NCBI GenBank assembly: GCA_031266095.1
Contig: JAISBR010000073.1
Location: 1-20,598 of the forward strand
Source of the DNA: Treponema sp.
Lineage (GTDB): Bacteria > Spirochaetota > Spirochaetia > Treponematales > Breznakiellaceae
Direction of reading: 5' to 3'
Length of the DNA: 20,598 bases
Below are positions 8,785 through 16,673 of the stretch, in pieces (position 1 is the first letter of the stretch; each line of letters begins with the position of its first letter). The position numbers and the translations under genes were made by a program. The notes under the pieces were generated by a model, which was given only the letters and a program-made list of their open reading frames with translations, did no database searches and was not told the origin of the DNA.

Positions 8785-8839
8785 GGCGCTGATTGGAAGA
8801 CGGGGGGCTATACCCCATCTTCCAATCAGCGCCTTTTTT
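8785..8839 (+). terminator. Strong intrinsic terminator abutting the next gene's ribosome binding site
   Basis: A perfect 16-bp stem, GGCGCTGATTGGAAGA (8785-8800) with its complement at 8818-8833, is extended inside by GGGG/CCCC past one mismatch, with a 7-base loop. TTTTTT follows at 8834-8839. This is a textbook rho-independent terminator, yet the GGAG and ATG of the outer-membrane barrel gene follow within 11 bases. The barrel gene must depend on read-through or regulated anti-termination, or on a promoter hidden upstream of the hairpin. Confidence 0.9.
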
Positions 8840-8849
8840 AGGAGAAAGA

Positions 8850-10484
8850 ATGAAGAAACACATAATCCTGCTGTTCCTGACGGCGCTGATTTTTGGTTCC
8901 GCCTTTGCGGAGGAGCCCTTCATCGTAATCATAGACGCGATAGCGGATGTCTTTTATATGCGAAGCTTTAGCGGCGATTACGGATCGAAGAACCCGGCGG
9001 CTGCGGGAAGCCCCTACCTCTACCAGGGTGAGGGCGATATTAAAAGCTTCCAGAGTTCGGCCTTTGACGATGGTTTGAACGGGCGGGTCACGTTTTTGTA
9101 TGCCGATGAAATCATAGGCGGTTCCCTGCAGCTTAGGGCGGAAAACAACACCGGTATTCTGGGCGATTGGGACGCCTGGCTGCGAGTTGGCAAGTACATA
9201 AAGGTTTTAACCGGTAACCAGGGCCAGCGGGGACAGCTTGCGGCGTATCAAAATTTCGATGATTTCCTGAGTACCAAAATAGATTACCTGGGGATCCTGC
9301 TGCCCTTCTGGCAAAAAAATTCTCCTTCGACCAGCGGAAATAATCTCGATCCCACCAAGGATTTTCCCTATGGCTATATCAGTCCTTCGGAAAACAAGGG
9401 CTTCGCCAAATTTGCGGGGACCGATACCAACGATTTATTTATGCCCGCAGGATCGACAGACCGGCAGGTCATGGGTTTTTTGCTTGATCTTACCTTTGCG
9501 CCGCTTACCATTTCCGCTTCCGCCGGCGGCCTGTTTGAAAGCCTCTCACGGCCCTTCAAAACCCCCTGGAGCCAGGGAAGCGGAACCAGGCTGAGCGATT
9601 ATGACAATACCTATGATCCGGTCTTAAGTACAAAAACCAATTTTGGCTTCCGGGCCGAAGGGGCTCAAATCGCGGACATCCTCACCGTGGCGGCGGTGTA
9701 TAAATACGCGGATACTTTCCTGTCCAAACCCGAAGCGGTGGATACGGAAAATACTATTGATGAGGCGGTCCGAAACCACGCTTTTGGTTTATACGCCAAT
9801 GTTAAGCCCGCGTCCTTTCTTGGGATCTCCGCAGGTTACTCCGGGCTGGTCCAGGGTTGGGAAAATTCAAAATATCCCGCCACAAAGCCCGGCAGCGCGG
9901 GTGATATTGATTATGAAACACACGAGCTTTCGGAATACAGGCGGATCAATTTTCCGTATTACAACGGCGTTGATCTGCGGGCCTTTTTTACCGGAGTTGA
10001 AAAACTGTCCATCACCTTTAACAACAACCTTAGCTTTGCCCGGATAAAGGGGATAAGCCGGGCCAGCCGGGCGGATGGATCCTTTGCCAAAGGCTGGGCC
10101 TATGCGGGACAGCTTAATGAAGACAACGCTTTTGCCGAAAAACGGGCCGAAGACTACCTGGGTCTCTATAATGCCCTGGGCCTCAAGTATGAAATAAACG
10201 GCGCCCTGGACCTGGATTTTCAGGCCGCCAATCAGCTTGGGTTTTTTACCCTTAGGGAAAATGGCGCTCCGGTGGCGCGGTCGATTACCGAATCATTGGG
10301 GCTTTACACGGGTCTTAGTTACCGGGTTATTCAAAGGGACCGTGTCCGGGGCAGCATCCGCGGCGGCATTGACCTCAAAATAAGTTCTTATTCGTACCAG
10401 GACTTTGGCAGCAAAGACAAGCCTACCCATAAAACCGGATATATCGACTTTGGTATTCCCCTGGGGATTAAGGTAGAATTCTAG
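8850..10484 (+). CDS. Predicted outer-membrane beta-barrel (porin-like) protein
   Basis: 544-residue exported protein. GGAG lies 5 bases before the ATG at 8850, and the N-terminus is a classical signal peptide with likely cleavage after residue 20 (SAFA, then EEPF). This start is preferred over one at 8793, which would place the terminator inside the coding sequence. The mature part shows alternating hydrophobic/polar strands with aromatic girdle residues (RVTFLYADEIIGGSLQLRAEN, cut here; LGLYTGLSYRV; YIDFGIPLGIKVEF) and ends in phenylalanine, as outer-membrane barrels do. No named family recognised. Its place after two surface lipoproteins suggests a channel for oligosaccharides (inference). 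It ends 35 bp from the convergent SurA-like gene with no clear terminator between. Confidence 0.8.
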   Translation: MKKHIILLFLTALIFGSAFAEEPFIVIIDAIADVFYMRSFSGDYGSKNPAAAGSPYLYQGEGDIKSFQSSAFDDGLNGRVTFLYADEIIGGSLQLRAENNTGILGDWDAWLRVGKYIKVLTGNQGQRGQLAAYQNFDDFLSTKIDYLGILLPFWQKNSPSTSGNNLDPTKDFPYGYISPSENKGFAKFAGTDTNDLFMPAGSTDRQVMGFLLDLTFAPLTISASAGGLFESLSRPFKTPWSQGSGTRLSDYDNTYDPVLSTKTNFGFRAEGAQIADILTVAAVYKYADTFLSKPEAVDTENTIDEAVRNHAFGLYANVKPASFLGISAGYSGLVQGWENSKYPATKPGSAGDIDYETHELSEYRRINFPYYNGVDLRAFFTGVEKLSITFNNNLSFARIKGISRASRADGSFAKGWAYAGQLNEDNAFAEKRAEDYLGLYNALGLKYEINGALDLDFQAANQLGFFTLRENGAPVARSITESLGLYTGLSYRVIQRDRVRGSIRGGIDLKISSYSYQDFGSKDKPTHKTGYIDFGIPLGIKVEF

Positions 10485-10519
10485 GAGACACAAAAACGTG
10501 AGGCTTTGCTTTGGCAGGA

Positions 10520-11554
10520 TCATTTGTATATTTTAACTCTGGCGGCTTTAACTTTTTTGTCCAAAAAAAGTTCAAACTGATCGTTTATCCATTTGTTTCG
10601 TCCAAGGCCCGGCGCTTCCTCAAAACTGAGGAAGCCGCCGCCTTCCTTTCCGGTTACATAATAGAGTTCCGGCTGTTCCTGGGGGCCCGGAATAAGGGCG
10701 CCTCGGGAGGCGTTTTCCAGTGCCCTGGCCAGGTCCTGCTGATAGGCGTCTTCTTTGGAAACCGTGGCGCTGTCAAAGTTAAAGTCTTCCCGGCGGAGGC
10801 CGGGGAAAGAACCGATCAGGCTGCGGACCACTTCATCCGGGGAATGACCCTTCCGCAGGGCGCCGCGAATCTCCCCCTCCGGGGAAGGGCCGTCAGGGTC
10901 CCACCGGAACAAGATGCCGGAAGCGAAATAGGGGGCGCGTTTCAGATCATCGGAAAGGCCCGCATAGGCGGCGCGCAGCTGGGCTTCGGTGGGGAGCAGC
11001 TCTTTTGTAAGCAGCGCGGCTTTCAGCGCGCCGGTAATACCGGTAATGCGATAGCTGTTGTACTCCGCGGGACCAAGCTGCTTTGGCCCGTACACAATTT
11101 CATTCCCTGAGGTATTCCAGTCCTTCCGTTCCGACTCAAGGTCATGGTAGCTTGCCGGGGTATCAATATTCCTGCGGCGGGCCTCCTGAATCAGCACCAT
11201 GTTCCTGATCAGGGTTTTCCGGGCCAGTTCGTTTAAGGTTTCTCCGGGAGTACTGTTGCCGTACCTGGTGTCCCAAAACTTGGCGCCCATGCCCAAAAGT
11301 TTATATTTTCTCCCATAATCCGCGGCAACCGCGGCCCGCAGCTCCGCGGCATAAACGTTTATATCTTCCTGAAAAAAAGCTTCGCCGTTCACCGTGCCTG
11401 CGGGCTCTTTTCCGTCAATGGTTTTAACCGCGGCGGGACGGAGAACCGCGAAAACACCCAATCCTCCAAACAGACAGAGTCCCGCCGCGGTCAGGATCAT
11501 TATCCTTTTTGACCGCATTTTTTTCTTGTTAAAAAACGCCGTTGTTTTTTTCAT
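10520..11554 (-). CDS. Membrane-anchored SurA/PrsA-like periplasmic folding factor
   Basis: 344 residues. A lysine-rich N-terminus and one hydrophobic segment (about 18-38) predict an inner-membrane anchor with a periplasmic body. From about residue 55, VNGEAFFQEDINVYAAELRA resembles the N-terminal chaperone domain of SurA/PrsA proteins, followed by helical stretches such as TLNELARKTLIRNMVLIQEA. The middle (about 195-320) could hold a degenerate parvulin-like domain, but I see no clear prolyl-isomerase signature, so chaperone activity without isomerase activity is possible. An AAGGA sits about 8 bases before the ATG. It begins 51 bp after the MalG-type permease stop on the same strand and is probably the last gene of that operon. 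A role in folding the barrel or lipoproteins of this locus is inference. Confidence 0.6.
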   Translation of the reverse strand: MKKTTAFFNKKKMRSKRIMILTAAGLCLFGGLGVFAVLRPAAVKTIDGKEPAGTVNGEAFFQEDINVYAAELRAAVAADYGRKYKLLGMGAKFWDTRYGNSTPGETLNELARKTLIRNMVLIQEARRRNIDTPASYHDLESERKDWNTSGNEIVYGPKQLGPAEYNSYRITGITGALKAALLTKELLPTEAQLRAAYAGLSDDLKRAPYFASGILFRWDPDGPSPEGEIRGALRKGHSPDEVVRSLIGSFPGLRREDFNFDSATVSKEDAYQQDLARALENASRGALIPGPQEQPELYYVTGKEGGGFLSFEEAPGLGRNKWINDQFELFLDKKVKAARVKIYK

Positions 11555-11604
11555 CGTTTTATTCCTTATAATTTAAAGGAGGGAGTCATAATCGGGGTTC
11601 CCGC

Positions 11605-12435
11605 TCATCCCTTTAATCCGCTGGTGGCGATCCCTTCCACAAAAAAACGCTGGAACAAAAGGAACACCGCAAAAACCGGAAGCAGGGACAACACGGACGC
11701 CGCCATGATAAGACCATATTCGGTGGAATACTGCCCCAGGAACATGCGGATACCCAGGGGGATGGTTTTCAGGCGGACCGAATCAAAATAAATCATGGGG
11801 CCCATAAAATCGTTCCAGATACTGACAAAACTAAAGATAACCAGGGTGGCAAGTACGGGCCTGGACAGGGGCAGTACAATCCTGAAAAAAGCGCCGTATT
11901 CATTTAAGCCGTCGATCCGGGCGGCGTCCAGCAGTTCGTCCGGGATACTTACGTAAAACTGGCGGACCAGAAAAACGCCAAAGGCGGTAAAGCTCTGCAT
12001 CAGGATATAGCCCAGGTGGGTGTTGTTCAAATGAAGAAGGCGCATTTCCACATACTGGGGCAGCATATAAACCTGCCAGGGAATGGCGATGGTGGCAATG
12101 TAGAGAAAGAAAAGAGTGTCCCGGCCGGGGAACCGGCATTTGGCGAAACCGTAAGCGGCAAAACAGGAGCTAAGTACCTGTATCAGGGTAACGAGGATGG
12201 ACAGCTTAAAAGAATTCATGGTGAACCGGGCAAAATCTATTTTCTGCCAAATTGCCGTGTAGTTGCTCCAGACCGGTTTTTCAGGTATCCAGCGGATGGG
12301 AACCGAAAAAACGTCTATATCGTTTTTGAGAGAGGAAGAAAGCATCCAGATAAGGGGCAGGAGGGTGATAAGGACAACTGCCGTCAACAAGAGATAAAGT
12401 CCCGTGCGGCTGATATAATTTTTTTCTTCTATCAC
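11605..12435 (-). CDS. Carbohydrate ABC transporter permease, MalG-type (CUT1)
   Basis: Inner-membrane permease of 276 residues with about six hydrophobic segments, usual for the family. The ATPase-coupling EAA loop is clear at about 166-191 (DELLDAARIDGLNEYGAFFRIVLPLS). The C-terminal FFVEGIATSGLKG is typical of MalG/YcjP/LacG proteins. The first codon is GTG at 12435 with AGGA about 7 bases upstream; no better ATG with a binding site is seen. It follows the MalF-type gene by 62 bp. With the other permease it would form the channel for an oligosaccharide or glycoside delivered by the binding protein at 13459-14733. Confidence 0.95.
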   Translation of the reverse strand: MIEEKNYISRTGLYLLLTAVVLITLLPLIWMLSSSLKNDIDVFSVPIRWIPEKPVWSNYTAIWQKIDFARFTMNSFKLSILVTLIQVLSSCFAAYGFAKCRFPGRDTLFFLYIATIAIPWQVYMLPQYVEMRLLHLNNTHLGYILMQSFTAFGVFLVRQFYVSIPDELLDAARIDGLNEYGAFFRIVLPLSRPVLATLVIFSFVSIWNDFMGPMIYFDSVRLKTIPLGIRMFLGQYSTEYGLIMAASVLSLLPVFAVFLLFQRFFVEGIATSGLKG

Positions 12436-12497
12436 TGGCTTATCCTGTTTTACAAGTGAGCTTATTCAAAAGACAGCCGGGTTTGGAACAAGTTTAT

Positions 12498-13388
12498 TCA
12501 TTTCGACAATCTTTTTTCTGCCCGGAACTGGAAAAAGGTAATGGCGCCCACAATCAGAAAAAGAATCATAGCCGCCGCACTGGTTCGTCCGTAATAAAAA
12601 TAAATAAAGGCATTGTTGTATATATAGTTACTCACCAGGGTTGTGGCCGTTCCGGGTCCGCCTTCGGTCAGGGCAAAAATCATATCAAAGGATTTGAAGC
12701 TGTTAATCGTGAGCATAAGAACCACAAAAAAAGTGGCGGGTAAAAGCATGGGCAGGACAATCCGCCGGAAATACTGGAATTCTGAGGCCCCGTCAATACT
12801 GGAAGCTTCTTTAAGTTCCCGGGGAATATCCTGCAAAGCCGCCAGATATACTACCATGTAATATCCCATGTACCGCCACACCGCTACGATAATAACCCCC
12901 GGAAGCGCCCATTTGGTCGTACCGAACCAGCCGGGAGGATTGGAAATGCCGATAAGTTCGAGAAAGGCGTTGACAGGACCTGTGGGGTTTTTCATAAAAA
13001 GCAACTGCCATACCACCGCGATAGACACAATGCTGGCCACATAGGGGAAAAAAATGGCGCTGCGGAAAAACCCCTTGGCCTTGATTTTTTTGTTGAGCAG
13101 TACCGCAAGGCCCAGAGAGGCAAACACGGTAAGGACAACGCAGGAAATGGTATACACAAAGGTCCGCCGAATGGAAGCGAGGAATACGCTGTCCCGGAGA
13201 ATGGCCCGGAAGTTGTCCAGGCCGGAAAAAGACAGGGGATTAAACCCGTCCCATTTTGTAAAGCTTAAGACCAGTGAAAAAACTACGGGTATCAGTATAA
13301 ACACGAGAAATCCCGCAAAGTTGGGTAGGATAAAGGACAGGCCGATCAAGGTATTCCTGCCTGTCAGCGAATAACGGGATTTCATCAT
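12498..13388 (-). CDS. Carbohydrate ABC transporter permease, MalF/UgpA-type (CUT1)
   Basis: Inner-membrane permease of 296 residues. It opens with LIGLSFILPNFAGFLVFILIP, the usual first transmembrane segment of UgpA/MsmF-type permeases. The EAA loop is at about 189-213 (PRELKEASSIDGASEFQYFR), and TEGGPGTATT (241-250), just after the coupling loop, is highly typical of the family. Two ATG codons are adjacent (13388 and 13385); only a weak GGAT precedes them, so either may be used and translation may be modest. The 70-bp gap after the binding-protein gene contains a small CGCGG/CCGCG hairpin (13430-13445). Confidence 0.95.
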   Translation of the reverse strand: MMKSRYSLTGRNTLIGLSFILPNFAGFLVFILIPVVFSLVLSFTKWDGFNPLSFSGLDNFRAILRDSVFLASIRRTFVYTISCVVLTVFASLGLAVLLNKKIKAKGFFRSAIFFPYVASIVSIAVVWQLLFMKNPTGPVNAFLELIGISNPPGWFGTTKWALPGVIIVAVWRYMGYYMVVYLAALQDIPRELKEASSIDGASEFQYFRRIVLPMLLPATFFVVLMLTINSFKSFDMIFALTEGGPGTATTLVSNYIYNNAFIYFYYGRTSAAAMILFLIVGAITFFQFRAEKRLSK

Positions 13389-13458
13389 AATTCATCCGGG
13401 GAGGGGCTAATACCCGGGAATCCGCTGTGCGCGGGAGACTCCGCGTTTTGAAAAGGGA

Positions 13459-14733
13459 TCATTTGCCCTGAATTTCCCCGGAGCGTTTGGCCATATTGGC
13501 AAGGCCCTGATCAATGGTAACTTCCTTGAGCATAATGAGGCTGTGTTCTTCATTAAGCATCTGGTTTACTTCCGCTACATAGTCCACCATTGGCCGGTCA
13601 AGGGCGATGTTCTTTACCACCAGGGCGTCCAGAAGCCCCGGCGGCATGCCGGGTACATTGGCTATGTCGGCCAAATTCCGGCTGTTGGCCCGGCCGGGGA
13701 ACATGGCGTTTTTGGCATAAATGAGGGCCCCTTCTTCACTGGTAACAAATTTGAGGAATTCCCAGGCCGCATCTTTGTTTCTGGAAGCCTGATTAATGGC
13801 AATGGGAGTTACGGAACCGACGGTCCAGCCCGCGGACACTCCGTCCGGGTGCGGAATGGCGGCCACGCCCCAGTTCATAGCGGCTTCTCCCCGGTCAATC
13901 CGGTCCCGCAGGACCACGGCGAACCAGAAGCCCATAGGCATCATGGCGATATTGCCCCGCATAAAGGCGTTGGCATAGGCGATATTACCGGCCTTGAGGC
14001 TCCCAAAGTCCATGACGATCCCTGCGTCCTGCATCCGCAGGGCCATCTCGTAGTAGGGTTTCATAAAACGGTAGTCCGTATCCACGATGGTGTGTTTTCC
14101 ATCCTGAACGGCCCAGTTTTGTACCAGCGCCTGCCAGGTATGGAAATGGGCGCCGTAGATTTTACCGGTTCCCGATCCGGTAGTGAGCCGTCCGGCGAGC
14201 TGTTCCCACTGGGTCCAGGTCATGTCGTTGGAAGGATAAGGAACGCCGGCTTTGTCAAAAATGTCCTTGTTGTAAAAAAGGACATAGTAGTTAGTACCGG
14301 CAGGCAGGGCCGCCAGCTTCCCGTCTATAATAAAACGTTCCGCCAAGCCGTTAAAGGCGGTTAAATCTATGTTGTCCCGGGCGATATAGGCGGAAAGATC
14401 TCCTAACTGGCCGCGGTTTGAAAAACCTTTGGTCGTATCCCCGTCTTTGATCCAAAAGGCGTCTACATTACTGCCGCCGTTCAGCATGACCGACAGCTTT
14501 TGAGTATAATCCGCCGAAGGAATATCAATAATTTCTACGTGAATGTTTGACTGGGACGCCTCAAAAGCTTTGATCAGTTCGCCGTGGTACGCGTTAAGCG
14601 TGATGTCCCAGACTGCCACTTTCAGAGTAACCGGACCGCCGTTTTGGGCCGCCGGTGACAAGTCCCGTTTGGAACAGCCAAAAAAAACCGCTGAAATCAA
14701 AAGTACCGCCAGCGCAGTTTTCTTGATATTCAT
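13459..14733 (-). CDS. Sugar ABC transporter solute-binding lipoprotein (SBP family 1)
   Basis: Substrate-binding component of the importer, 424 residues. Signal peptide with lipobox AVFFGC (Cys20), so probably tethered to the inner membrane facing the periplasm. Family-1 features: LKVAVWDITLNAYHGELIKA at the start of the mature domain, VDAFWIKDG, LPAGTNYYVLFYNKDIFDKA and the C-terminal AAWEFLKFVTSEEGALIYA. An AGAGGTG lies about 4 bases before the ATG. A 10-bp inverted repeat (14744-14785) sits directly upstream, and the 106-bp spacing from the GH2 gene leaves room for its own promoter, which would allow more binding protein than permease. Ligand unknown; the GH2 neighbour suggests a uronic-acid glycoside. 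The usual ATPase subunit is not encoded nearby. Confidence 0.95.
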   Translation of the reverse strand: MNIKKTALAVLLISAVFFGCSKRDLSPAAQNGGPVTLKVAVWDITLNAYHGELIKAFEASQSNIHVEIIDIPSADYTQKLSVMLNGGSNVDAFWIKDGDTTKGFSNRGQLGDLSAYIARDNIDLTAFNGLAERFIIDGKLAALPAGTNYYVLFYNKDIFDKAGVPYPSNDMTWTQWEQLAGRLTTGSGTGKIYGAHFHTWQALVQNWAVQDGKHTIVDTDYRFMKPYYEMALRMQDAGIVMDFGSLKAGNIAYANAFMRGNIAMMPMGFWFAVVLRDRIDRGEAAMNWGVAAIPHPDGVSAGWTVGSVTPIAINQASRNKDAAWEFLKFVTSEEGALIYAKNAMFPGRANSRNLADIANVPGMPPGLLDALVVKNIALDRPMVDYVAEVNQMLNEEHSLIMLKEVTIDQGLANMAKRSGEIQGK

Positions 14734-14743
14734 ACAACACCTC

Positions 14744-14785
14744 TAACAATAGATTTATGGTCATACACCACTGTGTCTATTGTTA
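14744..14785 (-). promoter_or_regulatory. Nested inverted repeat upstream of the solute-binding protein gene
   Basis: TAACAATAGA (14744-14753) pairs perfectly with TCTATTGTTA (14776-14785). A second inverted repeat, TGGT/ACCA (14758-14761 and 14767-14770), has almost the same centre. It ends next to the AGAGGTG ribosome binding site. It could be an operator for a dimeric repressor or an mRNA hairpin that controls translation. A short AT-only hairpin at about 14821-14840, next to the GH2 stop, could be a weak terminator. Confidence 0.5.
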
Positions 14786-14839
14786 AACTGTTCCGGCTTT
14801 TCTTCCATGTATTTTCATTGAAAAAGATAGTACTATTTT

Positions 14840-16636
14840 TTAATTTTTTCCGTATTCTCCGTAAAATTGCCGCATAACGTAAAAGGCCGCTTTCCGGGTT
14901 GTCCGGTCGGCGTCAATCAAACCCTTGCGGTTAAAACCTTCCTGATAACGGTTAAGGCGGCGGGGACAACGGAAATCATAGAGAATCCACGGAGTCATCC
15001 CCGCAATATAGGGGCATTGCCTGATAACCGCGATCTGCTGTTCGTAGAGGGCCTTCTGTTTGTCCTCCGTCCAGAGTTCATCCGCCGTACCCCGCTGCCC
15101 CTTCCGGGCGCCACCGCCGAATTCGCAGATTATCACCGGTTTCCCCGGCGCGGAATTGGCCAGAATCTTTGGCAGCTTGCTAAAATCCGGATCGTACCAG
15201 CCGTAATATTCATTGATGCCGATGAGATCCAGGAAATTTGCCAGCCGGTCTTCAATGACCAGTTTTTCGTGGTTGATAAGACAGGCCGCGGAAACCAGTC
15301 GCGTGGGATCAAGCTCCCGGGCCTTCTTCACCAGGGAGGACATGAATTGCAAACGGCTGCCGGTATCGGCGTTTTCGTTCCCCACGGACCAAATGATCAC
15401 GCTGGCCCGGTTCCGGTCCCGCAGAATCAGTTCCGAAAGCTGATTTTCCGCGTCCCGGTATGCGGCGGGGCTGTCAAAAGCCACGGCCCAGTAGACCGGA
15501 ATCTCTTCCCAGAGAAGCACCCCTTCCTCATCGGCGATTTTGGCAAACCGCGCGTCATGGGGATAATGGGCCAGTCGCAAATAGCAGCCGTTCAACTCTT
15601 TCAGATCCCGTATGGTCCTGCGGATAATGTCTTCGCCGGTGGTCTTTCCCAGGGTAAGATGATCTTCGTGAACGCAGACCCCTTTAAGGAAGATTTTTTT
15701 GCCGTTGAGAAATATCTCCGCGCCCCGGACGGCGATTTCCCGGAAACCGATACGGTCCTGAACACGGTCGCTGCCGCTTCCGGCGTTTAGGCTTAGCAGT
15801 ACGTCGTAAAGTTTGGGGGATTCCGGGCTCCAGCGTTCAGCCACCGCCGTAATATGAAAAGAAGCCCGGCCCTTGTGTACCGGTCCTTCCGTCCGTATCC
15901 CCAGTTCAGGAATTTCAAGACCCGCCGTTCCCGAAACTTCCCCGCCTTCGGCCCCGGAAACATACAGATCCGCATCTATGCCGCCGTCTTTGGCCAGACG
16001 TACAAACCAGTCCTTGATATAAACCGGGGGCAGGCGGTAAAGCAGCACGTCCCGGTAAATGCCGCCGTAAAAAAACCAGTCGCTGTTATCCATAGGAATC
16101 CGCAGGGGGCTGCGGCGGGCGTCAACGGTAACCACAATACGGTTTTCCGTTCTGACCACGCCGGTAATGTCCACATTAAAGGGCGTAGACCCGCCATCGT
16201 GGGCGCCCGCAAAAATTCCGTTCACAAACACGCAGGTATTATAGGATGCGCCCTCAAAACGCAGGATAAGCCGCTCCCCGGTTTCTTTGGGTACATAACG
16301 GAAGGTCCTGGTATAGACGCCGGTTCCTTCAAAATAATGAAGCTCCGTTTTTTCCATGTTCCAGCAGGCCGGCACAGTAAAACGCTCCCAGGCTTCCCAG
16401 TCCCAGTCCACCGGCTGGGGAATTCCGGCGGCATTGGCGGTAATGTCCCGAAACCACGCCGCCCGGCGGCAGGTGTCGTACCAGTCGGCGGCAAAGTTCC
16501 ATTTGCCGTTAAGAGATTCGCTGTTCCGGCCAACGGTATTGATAAGCCCCCCGCTTTCCAGACAGGGTTCCCGGTAATCCGCTTCATAGGCGGCGTTATG
16601 TATGTCCGCTTGATAATTACCCGATTCGATCGCCAT
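14840..16636 (-). CDS. Glycoside hydrolase family 2, probable beta-glucuronidase
   Basis: Cytoplasmic retaining hydrolase of 598 residues; no signal peptide. Order: sugar-binding jelly-roll domain (about 40-200, with TVPACWNMEK and FEGASYNTCVFVNG), Ig-like domain (about 205-305), then the TIM barrel (about 306-595). The acid/base is E421 in WSVGNEN and the nucleophile E505 in VIICEFGGG. Two details favour beta-glucuronidase over beta-galactosidase: INEYYGWY (474-481), close to NRYYGWY of E. coli UidA, and NRKG with N569 and K571 in the place of the NxK motif that contacts the glucuronate carboxylate. The length also matches UidA. GAGGT precedes the ATG at 16636 and a promoter candidate lies 38-66 bases upstream. 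It is followed by the sugar importer genes, so it would act on imported glucuronides. Residue-level assignment is by eye; other GH2 specificities are possible. Confidence 0.9.
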   Translation of the reverse strand: MAIESGNYQADIHNAAYEADYREPCLESGGLINTVGRNSESLNGKWNFAADWYDTCRRAAWFRDITANAAGIPQPVDWDWEAWERFTVPACWNMEKTELHYFEGTGVYTRTFRYVPKETGERLILRFEGASYNTCVFVNGIFAGAHDGGSTPFNVDITGVVRTENRIVVTVDARRSPLRIPMDNSDWFFYGGIYRDVLLYRLPPVYIKDWFVRLAKDGGIDADLYVSGAEGGEVSGTAGLEIPELGIRTEGPVHKGRASFHITAVAERWSPESPKLYDVLLSLNAGSGSDRVQDRIGFREIAVRGAEIFLNGKKIFLKGVCVHEDHLTLGKTTGEDIIRRTIRDLKELNGCYLRLAHYPHDARFAKIADEEGVLLWEEIPVYWAVAFDSPAAYRDAENQLSELILRDRNRASVIIWSVGNENADTGSRLQFMSSLVKKARELDPTRLVSAACLINHEKLVIEDRLANFLDLIGINEYYGWYDPDFSKLPKILANSAPGKPVIICEFGGGARKGQRGTADELWTEDKQKALYEQQIAVIRQCPYIAGMTPWILYDFRCPRRLNRYQEGFNRKGLIDADRTTRKAAFYVMRQFYGEYGKN

Positions 16637-16673
16637 ATTTTACCTCAACATAAACGATATTTTTAGTAGTGCA

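Noticed and set aside
13430..13445. CGCGG/CCGCG hairpin between binding-protein and MalF-type genes as a terminator
   Set aside because: Only five base pairs and no T-tract on the transcribed (minus) strand; at most a minor stability element.
13543..14364. 273-codon plus-strand open frame opposite the solute-binding protein
   Set aside because: Shadow of a clear family-1 binding protein; rich in His/Gly/Pro as expected from a reverse frame.
14867..15790. 307-codon plus-strand open frame opposite the GH2 gene
   Set aside because: It lies wholly antisense to a gene with clear catalytic motifs, has no recognisable domain, and is explained by high GC and codon bias.
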